Assembly: GCA_949422855.1 (NCBI GenBank) | Contig: CASPLG010000001.1 | Span: 1 to 64,000, forward strand | Reading direction: 5' to 3' | From: an uncultured Eubacteriales bacterium | GTDB lineage: Bacteria; Bacillota; Clostridia; Oscillospirales; Acutalibacteraceae | DNA: 64,000 nucleotides | Notes under the pieces: generated by a model | Databases searched by the model: none | The model's input: only the letters and a program-made list of their open reading frames with translations | What the model was told of the DNA's origin: nothing | Program-made: the position numbers and the translations under genes | Shown here: piece by piece, positions 46,171-55,887 of the stretch | Position numbering within the stretch: position 1 is the first letter of the stretch | Layout: each line of letters opens with the position of its first letter

Positions 46171-47073
46171 CTACATAAGGTTTTTTTCAACATAGCTCTC
46201 AAGACATAAATTACTCTCCTTTATCTTTTCCGCATAGCCAACTCCGACATACCTAAAATGCCACGGCTCATACACAACCCCTGTCTTATCTGCCCACTTT
46301 TCCTGGTACCTCTCTATAAATCCAAATTCAGCAGCATGATCCATAAGCCACTTGTACTCCTTGGTTTTATAAAAGTCATCCCTAACACCGTTAAAATCAA
46401 CTGCAAGTCCTGTATTATGTTCGCTCCTGCCGGGTCTTGCCACTACAGTCTGTGCAAGCTTTTCGGCTTTATCCTGTGAATTTCCTTTTGCCATCTCTCT
46501 TTGTACCTGCCTATCAAAAAGCTTCCCCTGATATTTAACAGATCTGTATCCGGATGATATCCATAAAACTATTCCCTCTTTTGCCGCACATTGAATCATT
46601 TCCTCCAATTTCTCCGCCGCCAATATCCCTATCTCTTTTCCACGACATACCTTAATATCTACATTATAGCCCTCCGGTATGGCATTATTTCCATTTACTA
46701 TGATAAGTTCAGGTGGACACGTTTTATTCCACTGCGAAAAGTCCGCCATCTCACTTTTGTTAACGGCATCTTCCCTCTCATGTTCCGCATCACTTATACT
46801 TTGTTCGCACTCAAGAGTCTTTTCCAACTCTTTATCCTTATTAACTAAAAAATCTGTATCCTGTTTTCTGCTGTCAAATGAGCTATCTTCCATGGCACAG
46901 CCCTCATTTTTACCGTCAACAATGCTATAAAACGCAACAGTACCAAATGCAAAAACAATTATCAGAGCCATAACTGTAAAAGTCCACCGCATCGTTCTAT
47001 TGATATTTCTAAGGACTTTTTTTTGAAAATTCATCCTTTTTCTGTCTTTATTCGATAAATATTTATACTGCAT
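46171..47073 (-). CDS. VanY-type D-alanyl-D-alanine carboxypeptidase
   Basis: 300 residues. A cytoplasmic basic N terminus, one membrane anchor (about 33-52, MALIIVFAFGTVAFYSIVDG) and an external peptidase domain: WISSGYRSVKYQGKLF, GRSEHNTGLAVDF (SxHxxGxAxD zinc motif) and EPWHFRYVG (second zinc His). It trims peptidoglycan stem peptides outside the cell. Its start overlaps the stop of the large phosphoesterase gene by one base, so they are likely one transcript. Confidence 0.93.
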   Translation of the reverse strand: MQYKYLSNKDRKRMNFQKKVLRNINRTMRWTFTVMALIIVFAFGTVAFYSIVDGKNEGCAMEDSSFDSRKQDTDFLVNKDKELEKTLECEQSISDAEHEREDAVNKSEMADFSQWNKTCPPELIIVNGNNAIPEGYNVDIKVCRGKEIGILAAEKLEEMIQCAAKEGIVLWISSGYRSVKYQGKLFDRQVQREMAKGNSQDKAEKLAQTVVARPGRSEHNTGLAVDFNGVRDDFYKTKEYKWLMDHAAEFGFIERYQEKWADKTGVVYEPWHFRYVGVGYAEKIKESNLCLESYVEKNLM

Positions 47074-50000
47074 TATTTTCTTTCTCCTTTAATCTCATTT
47101 TCTCTGTTAAAAGCGAACAACTTACTAAATACACAATACTTTGCCCCATCTTTTACCGTAATTTTTCCCTTCGGTATGTCATAACCCTTACCCATTATTA
47201 TAACCCTTTTTGACAATTCTTCAAACCTCAATATGTCACCGTCTTTTACCCCAATTTTAATGGGGGTAATCCCCTGAAATTTTTCCTTATAACAGTCTTT
47301 AACTAAAGAGTAAACCCCTATGCTCTCGTAATTATTTTCCGAATCATCCCTGTAAATTCTTATTTTTACACTGTTAGGGTCTGCCCGGCAGATTTCTCCG
47401 ATAAAAATTTCTTTCCCATTCACAATCACGCTGCCCTTATGATCCGGTAAAATACAAAGGCATCCATTATGTCCTGAAACACTAATTCCGATATCTGATT
47501 CAGACTCTATTATCCCTCCGTAAATTTTAAATTTGCCCATACATTTAATGGCATCATCTTTTCCCATAACTTTTCCACCCGTTACCTCACCCTTAGACCC
47601 CGGCAAAAGCTTTATAGCACCTATTTTGCCCCCGCTCACGTAAATTTTGCCCGCAGAAAGACATGTGTATATATTCCTATATGAAAAATATTTACCTCTG
47701 CATATAGAAACATAAGTCTCATCGTGGGGCGAATATATAAACTCCCCCGAAGAAAAATTTTCACTCTCCGTGCTGCAAAATAAACTCGCCTCCCTGCCTG
47801 AAATATAAATTCCATGACTTCTAAAACCCACTCCGCCAAAGCACCGTATAGATGAGTAGTCAAGCATAATAAAACAAGAACTGTCCTTAATCTCCACTGC
47901 ACCGAGCGAATGATATGCGGAAATTATTCGTCGAGAATTGTCTATGCACACGCTGTCTCCCAGAACTAACAAGGCACCGTCCCTGACAATAAAATTAACA
48001 AATAAAAGTCTGGATACTCCCCGTATACATAAGTCACGATTAATAATAATTCTGTTGCCCATACCAAAACAATTTTCAAACTTAATCTCAGGACAAGCTG
48101 TAACAATTGTTTTTATGTTTTTGTTATCCAGTGCATTTAAAAATTCTCTCTTATTCCTTACTATTTCTATTTCGCCGCCAAGTATGTTGCTATAACCCCT
48201 GTACAACTTATTAATGCGTATAAGCTTTCTATAATTATAAATGGATAATTTTTGGAAATAGTCTAGTTTCTTAAAATAGGTAAATGCCCTATCTATTTTT
48301 AATCCGCTGGGAGCCCAAGGAACATCGGCAATGCAGTCTATCATCTTCATTAATGATTCAGTGCTTAAGTTTTTATTGGATTTAATCGTCTTTTCTATTA
48401 TAATGCCATCTATGCACTCTGACTTACCGGTCGAAGGATTATATTTGTATGCAGTAAAAAATATTTTTTCATCAGTCACCCTAACCCTCGAATAAACAGG
48501 CAGGCTTAAATCCAGTATTTTTTCCGTAGGGAAAGTTGTACTTTTGTCAATTTTGTAATTTTTTACCCCGGACGTCCCGGGAACAATAAAAACCGTCCCC
48601 AGAGGATTTGAGAAAACGTCGTAACTTATACCACCTCGCCTTATCCTGCCGTTCGGACGAGCAATACATTTTCCCCAAGACATCACAGGTGTCCTTACAT
48701 AAACATGGTCATGCCCTCCTATAACCAGGTCTATGTCAGCTTCGTAGCACAGCTCAATTATCTGCCTGCCTATCTCTCTAGAGTCTCTCTCACTATGGTG
48801 TGGACCATTGGAATATGGGGACTTATGCGTAAGCAGTATCCTCCATTTTGCATCAGATTTCTTTGCCGTATCCAGCGCCCAACAATATTGCTCATGATTC
48901 AGCATGGAATATTCATTCATATTGTTAGTATTCAAAACAATAAATAGAGCATTATTGTAAGTGTATGAATAGTACGCACCGGAAGAAAGCGACTGCTGCG
49001 GAAGACCTCTAATATTAAAATGCCTTAAAATCGAATTCTCTACCTTTGCTTTAAGCGCTATGGGACTGAGCTTTGCCTCGTGATTGCCCGCAAGCGGTAC
49101 TATCGCATTTTCAGCCCACAGCTCTGAATTAAGAACCCATTTCCAATACAGTTCATTGTTTCCGTCATCTACGAAATCTCCCATATGAACTACAAAGCTT
49201 GTCCTGCCAAAATTCTTTATCCCCTGTTCAAAGGTGCCCAAAAAAACATCATAATCCTGTTTTACCATTCCTTGTGAATCCGCTAAAATTAAAAACTCAA
49301 ATTCACGTTGGAACTTCTCTACCCAAAATTTATATGTTTTGCTCAACTGCTCCCCAAAATCATCACACACTCTGTAGTAATATGTCACACCCCTGCACAA
49401 ATCTGATATTTCGGCAGAATATCTAAACCCTCTTTTTATACTATAGCTCGTAATTATACCGAGATTGATTATAGGCTCAGGGTAAGGTACATACTCTTTT
49501 GATGCATTTACCTTAACAGAATCGATAAAGTCTATATTTTGTGAAAACTCAAGATATAAATCAATTCCCCTATTTGTATACCACCTAAAAGCCCTCTGAG
49601 AATCTGCTTTTTCTCCGAAAGTCATAGTAATATTATTTATACTCACTCTTTCTTCACTTAGGCTCTTTCCCTGTGAAAGCTCTTTTTCGGAACTTGTTTT
49701 TATGTTTTTTTCACCAAAGTCACACATAAATGTTTCCGCAAGATCCCTGAGCAATTCTCCGGCACCGCTTATGAAACTTGGACTTAAATAGTCATAAGCT
49801 ATACTGTAAATCAGTTCCTTTATGTCTATACCCATTAAAGACAAAAGTTTTGATATCTGACCGTTATTCGTTTTTTTATTGAACATAGCCCGCACAAGTG
49901 GGGAATCAAACGTAATTTTAAAATCGAAATATAAGTTTTCACTCATGTTTGACACAACCGCATAAATATGTTCTAAAATTGCCTCTATCCAATCCTCTAT

Positions 50001-50555
50001 GAATTCTCCTATTTTTAAGTTGTTTATTGCAGCCTCTACCCATTTAGGTCTTTTAGAATCATTTTTATAATAGTTGAGCACTATCAAAAGAGCCAAATCA
50101 TAAATTGTTTTTTCTTCGGATGTCTTTGGCTTATAAATGCCAACATCCGAGAGCTGCTTTAGTGTTCTATTTACTCTCTCAATTATGTAATCAGGGTTGT
50201 CTATATACTTTTTCTCAAACTGGTCTATAATACTGTCAACCGCATGCAAAATTTGGCTGTTGCCGACAACTATCTTTTTGATTAAAAGCCTGATAAAACC
50301 ACACGGATCGAGTTCAATCCCGCCTTTTTTATACTGTACATCTATCATCCCAAATCCTTTCCCTAACCGTATAACCCTTTTAGGTGACAGATGCTTTTTT
50401 ACCTGACCTAAAATAAAATAATCCAGCCCCTTAGACGTCGCCTTAGAAATTACGTTTTTTAATCCTTCTGATTTTATTTTTATCAGGTAATTTCTTAAAA
50501 AAACCTCTACAATCTCACCTAACTGATCCCTTTCCTCACCGGATGACTCTACCAC
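47073..50555 (-). CDS. Large metallophosphoesterase with unusual flanking domains
   Basis: 1160 residues. The N-terminal third (about 1-310) is helical and has no recognised fold. A beta region follows (about 310-415, fibronectin-like, TMTFGEKADSQRAFRWYTNR) as in purple acid phosphatases. The phosphoesterase core has FLILADSQG, FVVHMGDFVDDG, VPLAGNHEAKLS, LLTHKSPYSNGPHH and LVIGGHDHVYVRTP, a full set of metal ligands. The C-terminal third (about 800-1100) is repetitive beta sequence with short Gly-rich turns, resembling a beta-helix (for example IYISGREASLFCSTESENF). No signal peptide or anchor is visible. GTG start with GGAGGGAGG. Substrate unknown. Confidence 0.8.
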   Translation of the reverse strand: MVESSGEERDQLGEIVEVFLRNYLIKIKSEGLKNVISKATSKGLDYFILGQVKKHLSPKRVIRLGKGFGMIDVQYKKGGIELDPCGFIRLLIKKIVVGNSQILHAVDSIIDQFEKKYIDNPDYIIERVNRTLKQLSDVGIYKPKTSEEKTIYDLALLIVLNYYKNDSKRPKWVEAAINNLKIGEFIEDWIEAILEHIYAVVSNMSENLYFDFKITFDSPLVRAMFNKKTNNGQISKLLSLMGIDIKELIYSIAYDYLSPSFISGAGELLRDLAETFMCDFGEKNIKTSSEKELSQGKSLSEERVSINNITMTFGEKADSQRAFRWYTNRGIDLYLEFSQNIDFIDSVKVNASKEYVPYPEPIINLGIITSYSIKRGFRYSAEISDLCRGVTYYYRVCDDFGEQLSKTYKFWVEKFQREFEFLILADSQGMVKQDYDVFLGTFEQGIKNFGRTSFVVHMGDFVDDGNNELYWKWVLNSELWAENAIVPLAGNHEAKLSPIALKAKVENSILRHFNIRGLPQQSLSSGAYYSYTYNNALFIVLNTNNMNEYSMLNHEQYCWALDTAKKSDAKWRILLTHKSPYSNGPHHSERDSREIGRQIIELCYEADIDLVIGGHDHVYVRTPVMSWGKCIARPNGRIRRGGISYDVFSNPLGTVFIVPGTSGVKNYKIDKSTTFPTEKILDLSLPVYSRVRVTDEKIFFTAYKYNPSTGKSECIDGIIIEKTIKSNKNLSTESLMKMIDCIADVPWAPSGLKIDRAFTYFKKLDYFQKLSIYNYRKLIRINKLYRGYSNILGGEIEIVRNKREFLNALDNKNIKTIVTACPEIKFENCFGMGNRIIINRDLCIRGVSRLLFVNFIVRDGALLVLGDSVCIDNSRRIISAYHSLGAVEIKDSSCFIMLDYSSIRCFGGVGFRSHGIYISGREASLFCSTESENFSSGEFIYSPHDETYVSICRGKYFSYRNIYTCLSAGKIYVSGGKIGAIKLLPGSKGEVTGGKVMGKDDAIKCMGKFKIYGGIIESESDIGISVSGHNGCLCILPDHKGSVIVNGKEIFIGEICRADPNSVKIRIYRDDSENNYESIGVYSLVKDCYKEKFQGITPIKIGVKDGDILRFEELSKRVIIMGKGYDIPKGKITVKDGAKYCVFSKLFAFNRENEIKGERK

Positions 50556-50601
50556 GCTTCCTCCCTCCTTTCCTCAATTATTAAATCTAGTTAGTATCTC
50601 T

Positions 50602-51435
50602 CTATTTGACTAAACTTTTAACAAGCTTTATTTCGTTTTTATATCCCTCTAAATTCTCTTGAGGCGTCTCAAGTATAAAAGGTAATCCCTGAAACTCACT
50701 TCTGTTTACTATCTTTTTTACCGTATCAGCCCCCAAAAAACCCTCCCCTATTTTTTCGTGACGATCCTTTCGGCTGCCGACAGGATTCTTACTGTCATTT
50801 AGATGTATTGCTTTTAGTTTGTCAAGCCCTATTGCTGAGTCAAACTGCTTTACCACCCCGTCTAGATCCCCTGTAATATCGTACCCGGCATCGCTCACAT
50901 GACACGAATCCAGACATACACCAACTTTATCTTGAAGCTTGACTTTATCAATTATACAGGCGATCTCTTCAAAATTTCCTCCTATCTCGCTCCCTTTGCC
51001 CGACATCGTTTCTAAAAGTACTGTTGTATTCATATCCGGACGCAAAATTTCATTTAGAGCATCGGCTATTTTTTCTATTCCCGCGTCAGTCCCCTGACCC
51101 ACATGACTGCCCGGATGAAAATTGTAGAGATTTCCCGGTATATACTCCATCCTTTCCAAATCATCACTCATCATTCTCTTTGAAAACCCGATGGTGCTTT
51201 CCCTTGCAGAACACAAATTCATCGTATAGGGTGCATGTGCTACAATTTTTGCAAAATTATTTTCTTTGGAAATTCTCAAAAAGGCTTCTATATCATCCCG
51301 GTCTATTTTTTTCACACTGCCACCCCTTGGATTTCTCGTGAAAAACTGAAATGTATTCGCTCCTATAGCCAAACAGCTCTGTGCCATGGCTTTAAACCCC
51401 TTCGATGCGGATAAATGACAGCCTATATTAATCAC
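50602..51435 (-). CDS. nfo: Endonuclease IV
   Basis: 277 residues. AP endonuclease with [51 protein letters not shown] and [20 protein letters not shown], which hold the three zinc ions, and FILETPQEN near the C terminus. It incises abasic sites in base excision repair. Lies downstream of the glycan genes. Confidence 0.96.
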   Translation of the reverse strand: MINIGCHLSASKGFKAMAQSCLAIGANTFQFFTRNPRGGSVKKIDRDDIEAFLRISKENNFAKIVAHAPYTMNLCSARESTIGFSKRMMSDDLERMEYIPGNLYNFHPGSHVGQGTDAGIEKIADALNEILRPDMNTTVLLETMSGKGSEIGGNFEEIACIIDKVKLQDKVGVCLDSCHVSDAGYDITGDLDGVVKQFDSAIGLDKLKAIHLNDSKNPVGSRKDRHEKIGEGFLGADTVKKIVNRSEFQGLPFILETPQENLEGYKNEIKLVKSLVK

Positions 51436-51494
51436 AAAATTCTCCTCCCTGCCCTTAATGTCAATACTAATTATTTTACTACTAAACTCAATAA

Positions 51495-52925
51495 TTATCC
51501 ACCGTCATATAAGTTATAAACCCTGCTCTCATATTTTTCATATGAGACAGTATATCCCAAAATGAGCCAAAAGAATACCACCATAAAAGTAATCTCGGAA
51601 AGAATTGCTTTTTCAAAAAAACTATAAGCACAGTATGCAGCCAATATTGCAAATAATTTGTTAAACACGCTCGCACTCGGTATGTGTACCGACCGAATTA
51701 AATATTTACATATCGAAACCGCCACAAGAAACGCAAAGATGAGAAAATTTAGAAACCCAACTATTCCATAAGAAACCAGTATGGTTAGGTATGAGTTATG
51801 AAGTTCTGAAAAAATCAGACCGCCATCAATATATTTTTCTCCATAGGCAACTATATTTCCTCTCCCTATCCCAATAATCGGACTAATTAAAAATAACCTC
51901 AGTCCCTGTTTAAATAACGTGATCCTTCCACTGCTTATATCGTAATTTTCCCTCCCTATTGTAACATCAGGAATATATGTATTAACAGCAGACTGTTTCG
52001 GCGAAATCATCGGGGTATCATCTGTTAAAGGTTCTTCCATCCTGTGTACGTCGCTGAGCAGTAAACTTATCATGTCCTGACATGTGTTCCTCGCAACAAA
52101 CGACCCCGATACCATCGTCACACAGCAAACAATCAATGAAGTCCCCTCTCTGATAAATTGTTTAAATCCCACGTACGTATAGGCTGACAAACTTTTATAA
52201 AATATCCTCACAGTAAAATAAATTATTATAAAAACGAAAGAGGCATTTGAATCCGATAAGAATAATGCCAGAAAGTTTATAAACATACATAAAACACTCA
52301 GCCAACCCGGAAATGTATATGACTTATAATTATCCCTTACATACTTATCTCTTACAATGTCACACGATACAATCGAAACCACCATAGAAAATGCCAATAA
52401 ATTCTGATTTGTATAGACTCCGATAAGTCTATTCCTAAAAATTCCCAAATAATAAGGTCCTATACTGACTTGTGCCCTGAATATAATAATCCCTAACGAC
52501 ACTACAGCAAAAAAGGTGGATAAAAATATAAATGCCCTCAGTAAAATTAACATCTCTTTTTCCAGTACTTTATGACCCTTCTGCGCATACATTCCATAGA
52601 AAATGAAAAAACAAATAATCGAATGATATACAAAAACCAAATTTGCCGGCAAATCTTTGGAAAAATTCCAGAAGGAAGTAAAAAGTCCCTCCCCGATAAA
52701 AGACCATATAATAGCACTGTACTTTATTTTAAATGCTATGTGGTTTATTAGAAAGTTTCTGACAAATACTACCCCACCCCAAACTAAAACTATACATTTT
52801 ATTCCCAGGGCAACTATATCAGCAAAGGCGATCATCTCAAAAAATAAGGTTATCAAATACACAATCCTAAATATACTGGTATCAAAAAATATTAACTTTA
52901 TTTTATTTTCTGTGTGCCCCGGCAA
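51495..52925 (-). CDS. O-antigen ligase / Wzy-like polymerase
   Basis: 476 residues with ten or more hydrophobic helices. A large extracellular loop (about 275-345) precedes the Wzy_C motif region ([20 protein letters not shown], then [20 protein letters not shown]). That pattern is characteristic of ligases and polymerases that join undecaprenyl-linked sugar units. It follows the aminotransferase gene by about 40 bases and lies in the same direction. The specific glycan is unknown. Confidence 0.85.
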   Translation of the reverse strand: MPGHTENKIKLIFFDTSIFRIVYLITLFFEMIAFADIVALGIKCIVLVWGGVVFVRNFLINHIAFKIKYSAIIWSFIGEGLFTSFWNFSKDLPANLVFVYHSIICFFIFYGMYAQKGHKVLEKEMLILLRAFIFLSTFFAVVSLGIIIFRAQVSIGPYYLGIFRNRLIGVYTNQNLLAFSMVVSIVSCDIVRDKYVRDNYKSYTFPGWLSVLCMFINFLALFLSDSNASFVFIIIYFTVRIFYKSLSAYTYVGFKQFIREGTSLIVCCVTMVSGSFVARNTCQDMISLLLSDVHRMEEPLTDDTPMISPKQSAVNTYIPDVTIGRENYDISSGRITLFKQGLRLFLISPIIGIGRGNIVAYGEKYIDGGLIFSELHNSYLTILVSYGIVGFLNFLIFAFLVAVSICKYLIRSVHIPSASVFNKLFAILAAYCAYSFFEKAILSEITFMVVFFWLILGYTVSYEKYESRVYNLYDGG

Positions 52926-52965
52926 CTAAATCTCCCCCCTAACGGATAAATTACTGCCTTATAAC

Positions 52966-54168
52966 CTAAGAATGCAAATATCTCTTAAAAGTTTTGACTA
53001 CGTATTCAGCGTCGCCCTCGCTTAATAAGGTATGCAAAGGAAAAGTTATCTCATTTTTGTACAAATTGAATGCGTTTTGGTAGTCTTTTATATCAAACCC
53101 CAGATTTTTATATGCTGTATGCATCGGTAGGGGTTTGTAGTGAACGTTCGTTGCTACTGCGTCATCTGCCATCTTACGGATAATCCTATTTCTGAAGCTT
53201 TCATCCTTGCCGTTCATTCTAACCATGTATAAATGCATGCTTGATTTATTGTTTGGATTTAAATGGTCAAGAATAGAAACATTTTCCCCACGCAAGGCCG
53301 CATCGTATATATTGACTATACCTTTTCGCTTCAACTCCAAAGAAGCATATCTATCCAGCTGTGCAAGACCTAAAGATGCCATAATATCAGTCATATTACA
53401 TTTATACCCAGGGAATTTTATGTCATATTCCCAATTCCCCGCCTCGGCTTTAGACAGAGCATCCTTATTCTGCCCATGCAGGGACAAAAGCATATATTCA
53501 TTATATATATCATCGTTATTAATTCCTTCCCTGCTACGCCACGTAACGGCTCCCCCCTCCGCAGTAGTAAGATTCTTTACGGCGTGAAACGAAAATGCCG
53601 TAAAATCTGCGACAGAACCACACATCTTATTGTTTTGTGACGCACCGAAGGCATGTGCAGAGTCTGCCAGAACAATTATCCTGCCAAAATTGTTTTGAAT
53701 TTCATTTTTGGGTTTAAAAAGACTCCTTTTTCTATTTACAATCTCGAATATCCTCTCATAATCGCACATTACACCGGCTAGGTCCACAGGAATTATAACC
53801 TTCGTCTTTTCTGTAATTACACTTTCCAGTTTATCATAGTCCATTTCGAAGGAATTCTCCTGGGTGTCTACCAAAACGGGAGTTGCCCCCACGTGACATA
53901 TCACACTGCACGACGCCGAGTAAGTATACGCACTTGTTATAACTTCATCCCCTGCCCCAACCCCGAGCACTCTTAAAGTCATCTCCATACACGCAGTAGC
54001 TGAATTCAAACACACTGCTTTGTCCGTACCGCAAAACTCAGCAATCCTATTTTCAAGTGTTTTTGTTTTGGGTCCGGTTGTTATCCAACCTGATTTCAGT
54101 GCATCTACAACACTATCAATTTCTTTTTGCGAGATATCAGGTGGCGAAAATTTAATAATGTGCTTCAT
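52966..54168 (-). CDS. DegT/DnrJ/EryC1/StrS aminotransferase
   Basis: 400 residues. PLP-dependent sugar aminotransferase: FSPPDISQKEIDSVVDALKS and GWITTGPKTKTLEN at the N terminus, the phosphate-binding SATACMEMTLRVLG, LADSAHAFGAS and the lysine in FSFHAVKNLTTAEGGA that binds PLP. Homologs such as PglE make 4-amino-4,6-dideoxy sugars. A dehydratase and N-acetyltransferase needed for that pathway are not in this window. It sits 12 bases after the sugar transferase. Confidence 0.93.
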   Translation of the reverse strand: MKHIIKFSPPDISQKEIDSVVDALKSGWITTGPKTKTLENRIAEFCGTDKAVCLNSATACMEMTLRVLGVGAGDEVITSAYTYSASCSVICHVGATPVLVDTQENSFEMDYDKLESVITEKTKVIIPVDLAGVMCDYERIFEIVNRKRSLFKPKNEIQNNFGRIIVLADSAHAFGASQNNKMCGSVADFTAFSFHAVKNLTTAEGGAVTWRSREGINNDDIYNEYMLLSLHGQNKDALSKAEAGNWEYDIKFPGYKCNMTDIMASLGLAQLDRYASLELKRKGIVNIYDAALRGENVSILDHLNPNNKSSMHLYMVRMNGKDESFRNRIIRKMADDAVATNVHYKPLPMHTAYKNLGFDIKDYQNAFNLYKNEITFPLHTLLSEGDAEYVVKTFKRYLHS

Positions 54169-54180
54169 ATTTTTTATACC

Positions 54181-54864
54181 TCATTTCTTTAAAACTGCAA
54201 TTACAGTCATAAACATTATTTTTATGTCATAGAAAAAATTAAATTTCTCTATATACTCTAAATTAAACTCCATCTTTTGCGGTAAAACAGCCTCCACATA
54301 TGCTTTTTCCGTATCATCAAACTTATCCAGAATTTCAGATTCATCTTTAAATTTTATACTGGCAAGAGAAGTTACCCCCGCCGGTAAGAGAAGTGTCGCC
54401 ATCATTTTATCCGTGTATTTACTAACATATATAGGCATCTCCGGTCTAGTCCCGACAAAACTCATTTCACCTAAAAAAACATTTATCAGCTGAGGCAGTT
54501 CATCCAGCCTCAACTTCCTTATTAATCTGCCCACCCTCGTTATTCGCATATCTTCCTTTAGCGTAACCTGAGGACCTAAATTCTGGGCATTTTTTACCAT
54601 TGTCCTGAATTTGAATATCCTAAATTTTCTGCCGTATTGAGTTATTCGTGTTTGCTTGAAAAAAATTCCTCCGGGAGAATCGCATTTTATTAGGATAGAT
54701 ATTACGGCCATCGGAATTGACAATAATATTAAGAGCACCAGCGATAATACAATGTCCCCTCCCCTTTTCAATAGAATGCTCAATTTTTTCTTCCTTAATA
54801 TATCATAATAGTACCGCACACTCTCATTCTTCATGTTTTCCGGTAAGTCTTCCCAGCACAACAA
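54181..54864 (-). CDS. Polyprenyl-phosphate sugar-1-phosphate transferase
   Basis: About 227 residues. A membrane segment (ILLKRGGDIVLSLVLLILLS), then FKQTRITQYGRKFRIFKFRT, RITRVGRLIRKLRLDELPQL and LGEMSFVGTRPEM, the signature of initiating PglC/WbaP-type transferases. It loads the first sugar phosphate on the lipid carrier. TTG at 54864 is chosen for GGAGGAG 8 bases upstream. First of three glycan genes. Confidence 0.9.
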   Translation of the reverse strand: MLCWEDLPENMKNESVRYYYDILRKKKLSILLKRGGDIVLSLVLLILLSIPMAVISILIKCDSPGGIFFKQTRITQYGRKFRIFKFRTMVKNAQNLGPQVTLKEDMRITRVGRLIRKLRLDELPQLINVFLGEMSFVGTRPEMPIYVSKYTDKMMATLLLPAGVTSLASIKFKDESEILDKFDDTEKAYVEAVLPQKMEFNLEYIEKFNFFYDIKIMFMTVIAVLKK

Positions 54865-55109
54865 AATTGTTTCTCCTCCCCAAATATTCATATATAAAAA
54901 ACAGAGCACACTAATTATACATTTAATGCCACATACTTTCAACCTGACTTATTCGGACTTACAAATCTTAACTTATAATACTTTCTTGCCAAAAGACAAA
55001 TAAATTGTATAATTAACACCATGACACGAAAATCAGGCGGTGAAAAAATATAGTTTATCTTGCAAATATATCAGAAAATAGCGATGCCGGTCTTTGGGAA
55101 AAACTGTTT

Positions 55110-55739
55110 TTGCAGTGCCCCGAACAAAAAAAAGAGAGCATTAAGAGATTTAAATTTCCAAACGACAAAAAAAGAACTATTTTAGGATGTAATTTATTGA
55201 ATCTATTATTGCAAAAAAACGGCATAGCTCAATATCAAATAAAATATTCATCTCATGGAAAACCATACTTAGCCAGTGATAATTCGAATGCCAAATTTAA
55301 TATTTCTCACTCAGGGGATTGGGTTGTCTGTTGCTATAGTGATTCCGAGGTTGGTATCGATATAGAAAAAATCAGAAAAATAAACTGTGACAGAATAGCC
55401 AAAAGATTTTTCAGCAAACAAGAATATGAGTTTTTGAAAAATCAATGTGGCGAAAGTAAGACGCTTAAAAGTTTTTATGCTCTGTGGACCCTAAAAGAAA
55501 GTTACATAAAAGCCTTAGGTGTAGGGCTTTCAATTCCACTCAAATCATTCTCAGTAATAGAAAACGGATATATAAAAGAAAAAATTATTGACACACATAC
55601 AAAAAAACCGTTTTACCTAAAGAATACTGAGTTTATACACGATTATAGCTTATCCATATGCCAGGAAAACAAAAAAGTTATAAAACACTGTAACATTATT
55701 TCACTAAAACAGTTAATCACAAATAGTATTTTGGATTAG
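55110..55739 (+). CDS. 4'-phosphopantetheinyl transferase, Sfp family
   Basis: 209 residues from the first canonical start (TTG). FPNDKKRTILGCNLL, FNISHSGDWVVCCYSD, VGIDIEKIRKI and LWTLKESYIKALGVGL are the four Sfp signatures; the two Asp/Glu of GIDIE and the Glu of KES bind Mg2+. It activates carrier proteins (ACP, PCP). The frame is open upstream to a TGA at about 55041-55043 and encodes the expected N terminus (VYLANISENSDAGLWEKLF). It has no ATG, GTG or TTG, only ATA at 55050 behind AGGCGGTGA. The true start may therefore be ATA, giving 229 residues. Confidence 0.88.
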   Translation: MQCPEQKKESIKRFKFPNDKKRTILGCNLLNLLLQKNGIAQYQIKYSSHGKPYLASDNSNAKFNISHSGDWVVCCYSDSEVGIDIEKIRKINCDRIAKRFFSKQEYEFLKNQCGESKTLKSFYALWTLKESYIKALGVGLSIPLKSFSVIENGYIKEKIIDTHTKKPFYLKNTEFIHDYSLSICQENKKVIKHCNIISLKQLITNSILD

Positions 55740-55810
55740 AAAATTATAAACAGATATATCAGTATGAAATCTTTTATTGGGCTCAAATCTATGCATTTTT
55801 ACCCAACGAC

Positions 55811-55847
55811 AAAAACAAAAGGGCTCTGTGATTTTATCAAAAGCCCT
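55811..55847 (-). terminator. Terminator of greA-lysS
   Basis: Minus-strand hairpin GGGCTTTTGAT-AAA-ATCACAGAGCCC followed by TTTTGTTTTTG. Confidence 0.8.
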
Positions 55848-55887
55848 AACACAACCATATAACCCCGTATAAACACAGTACTAAGAC

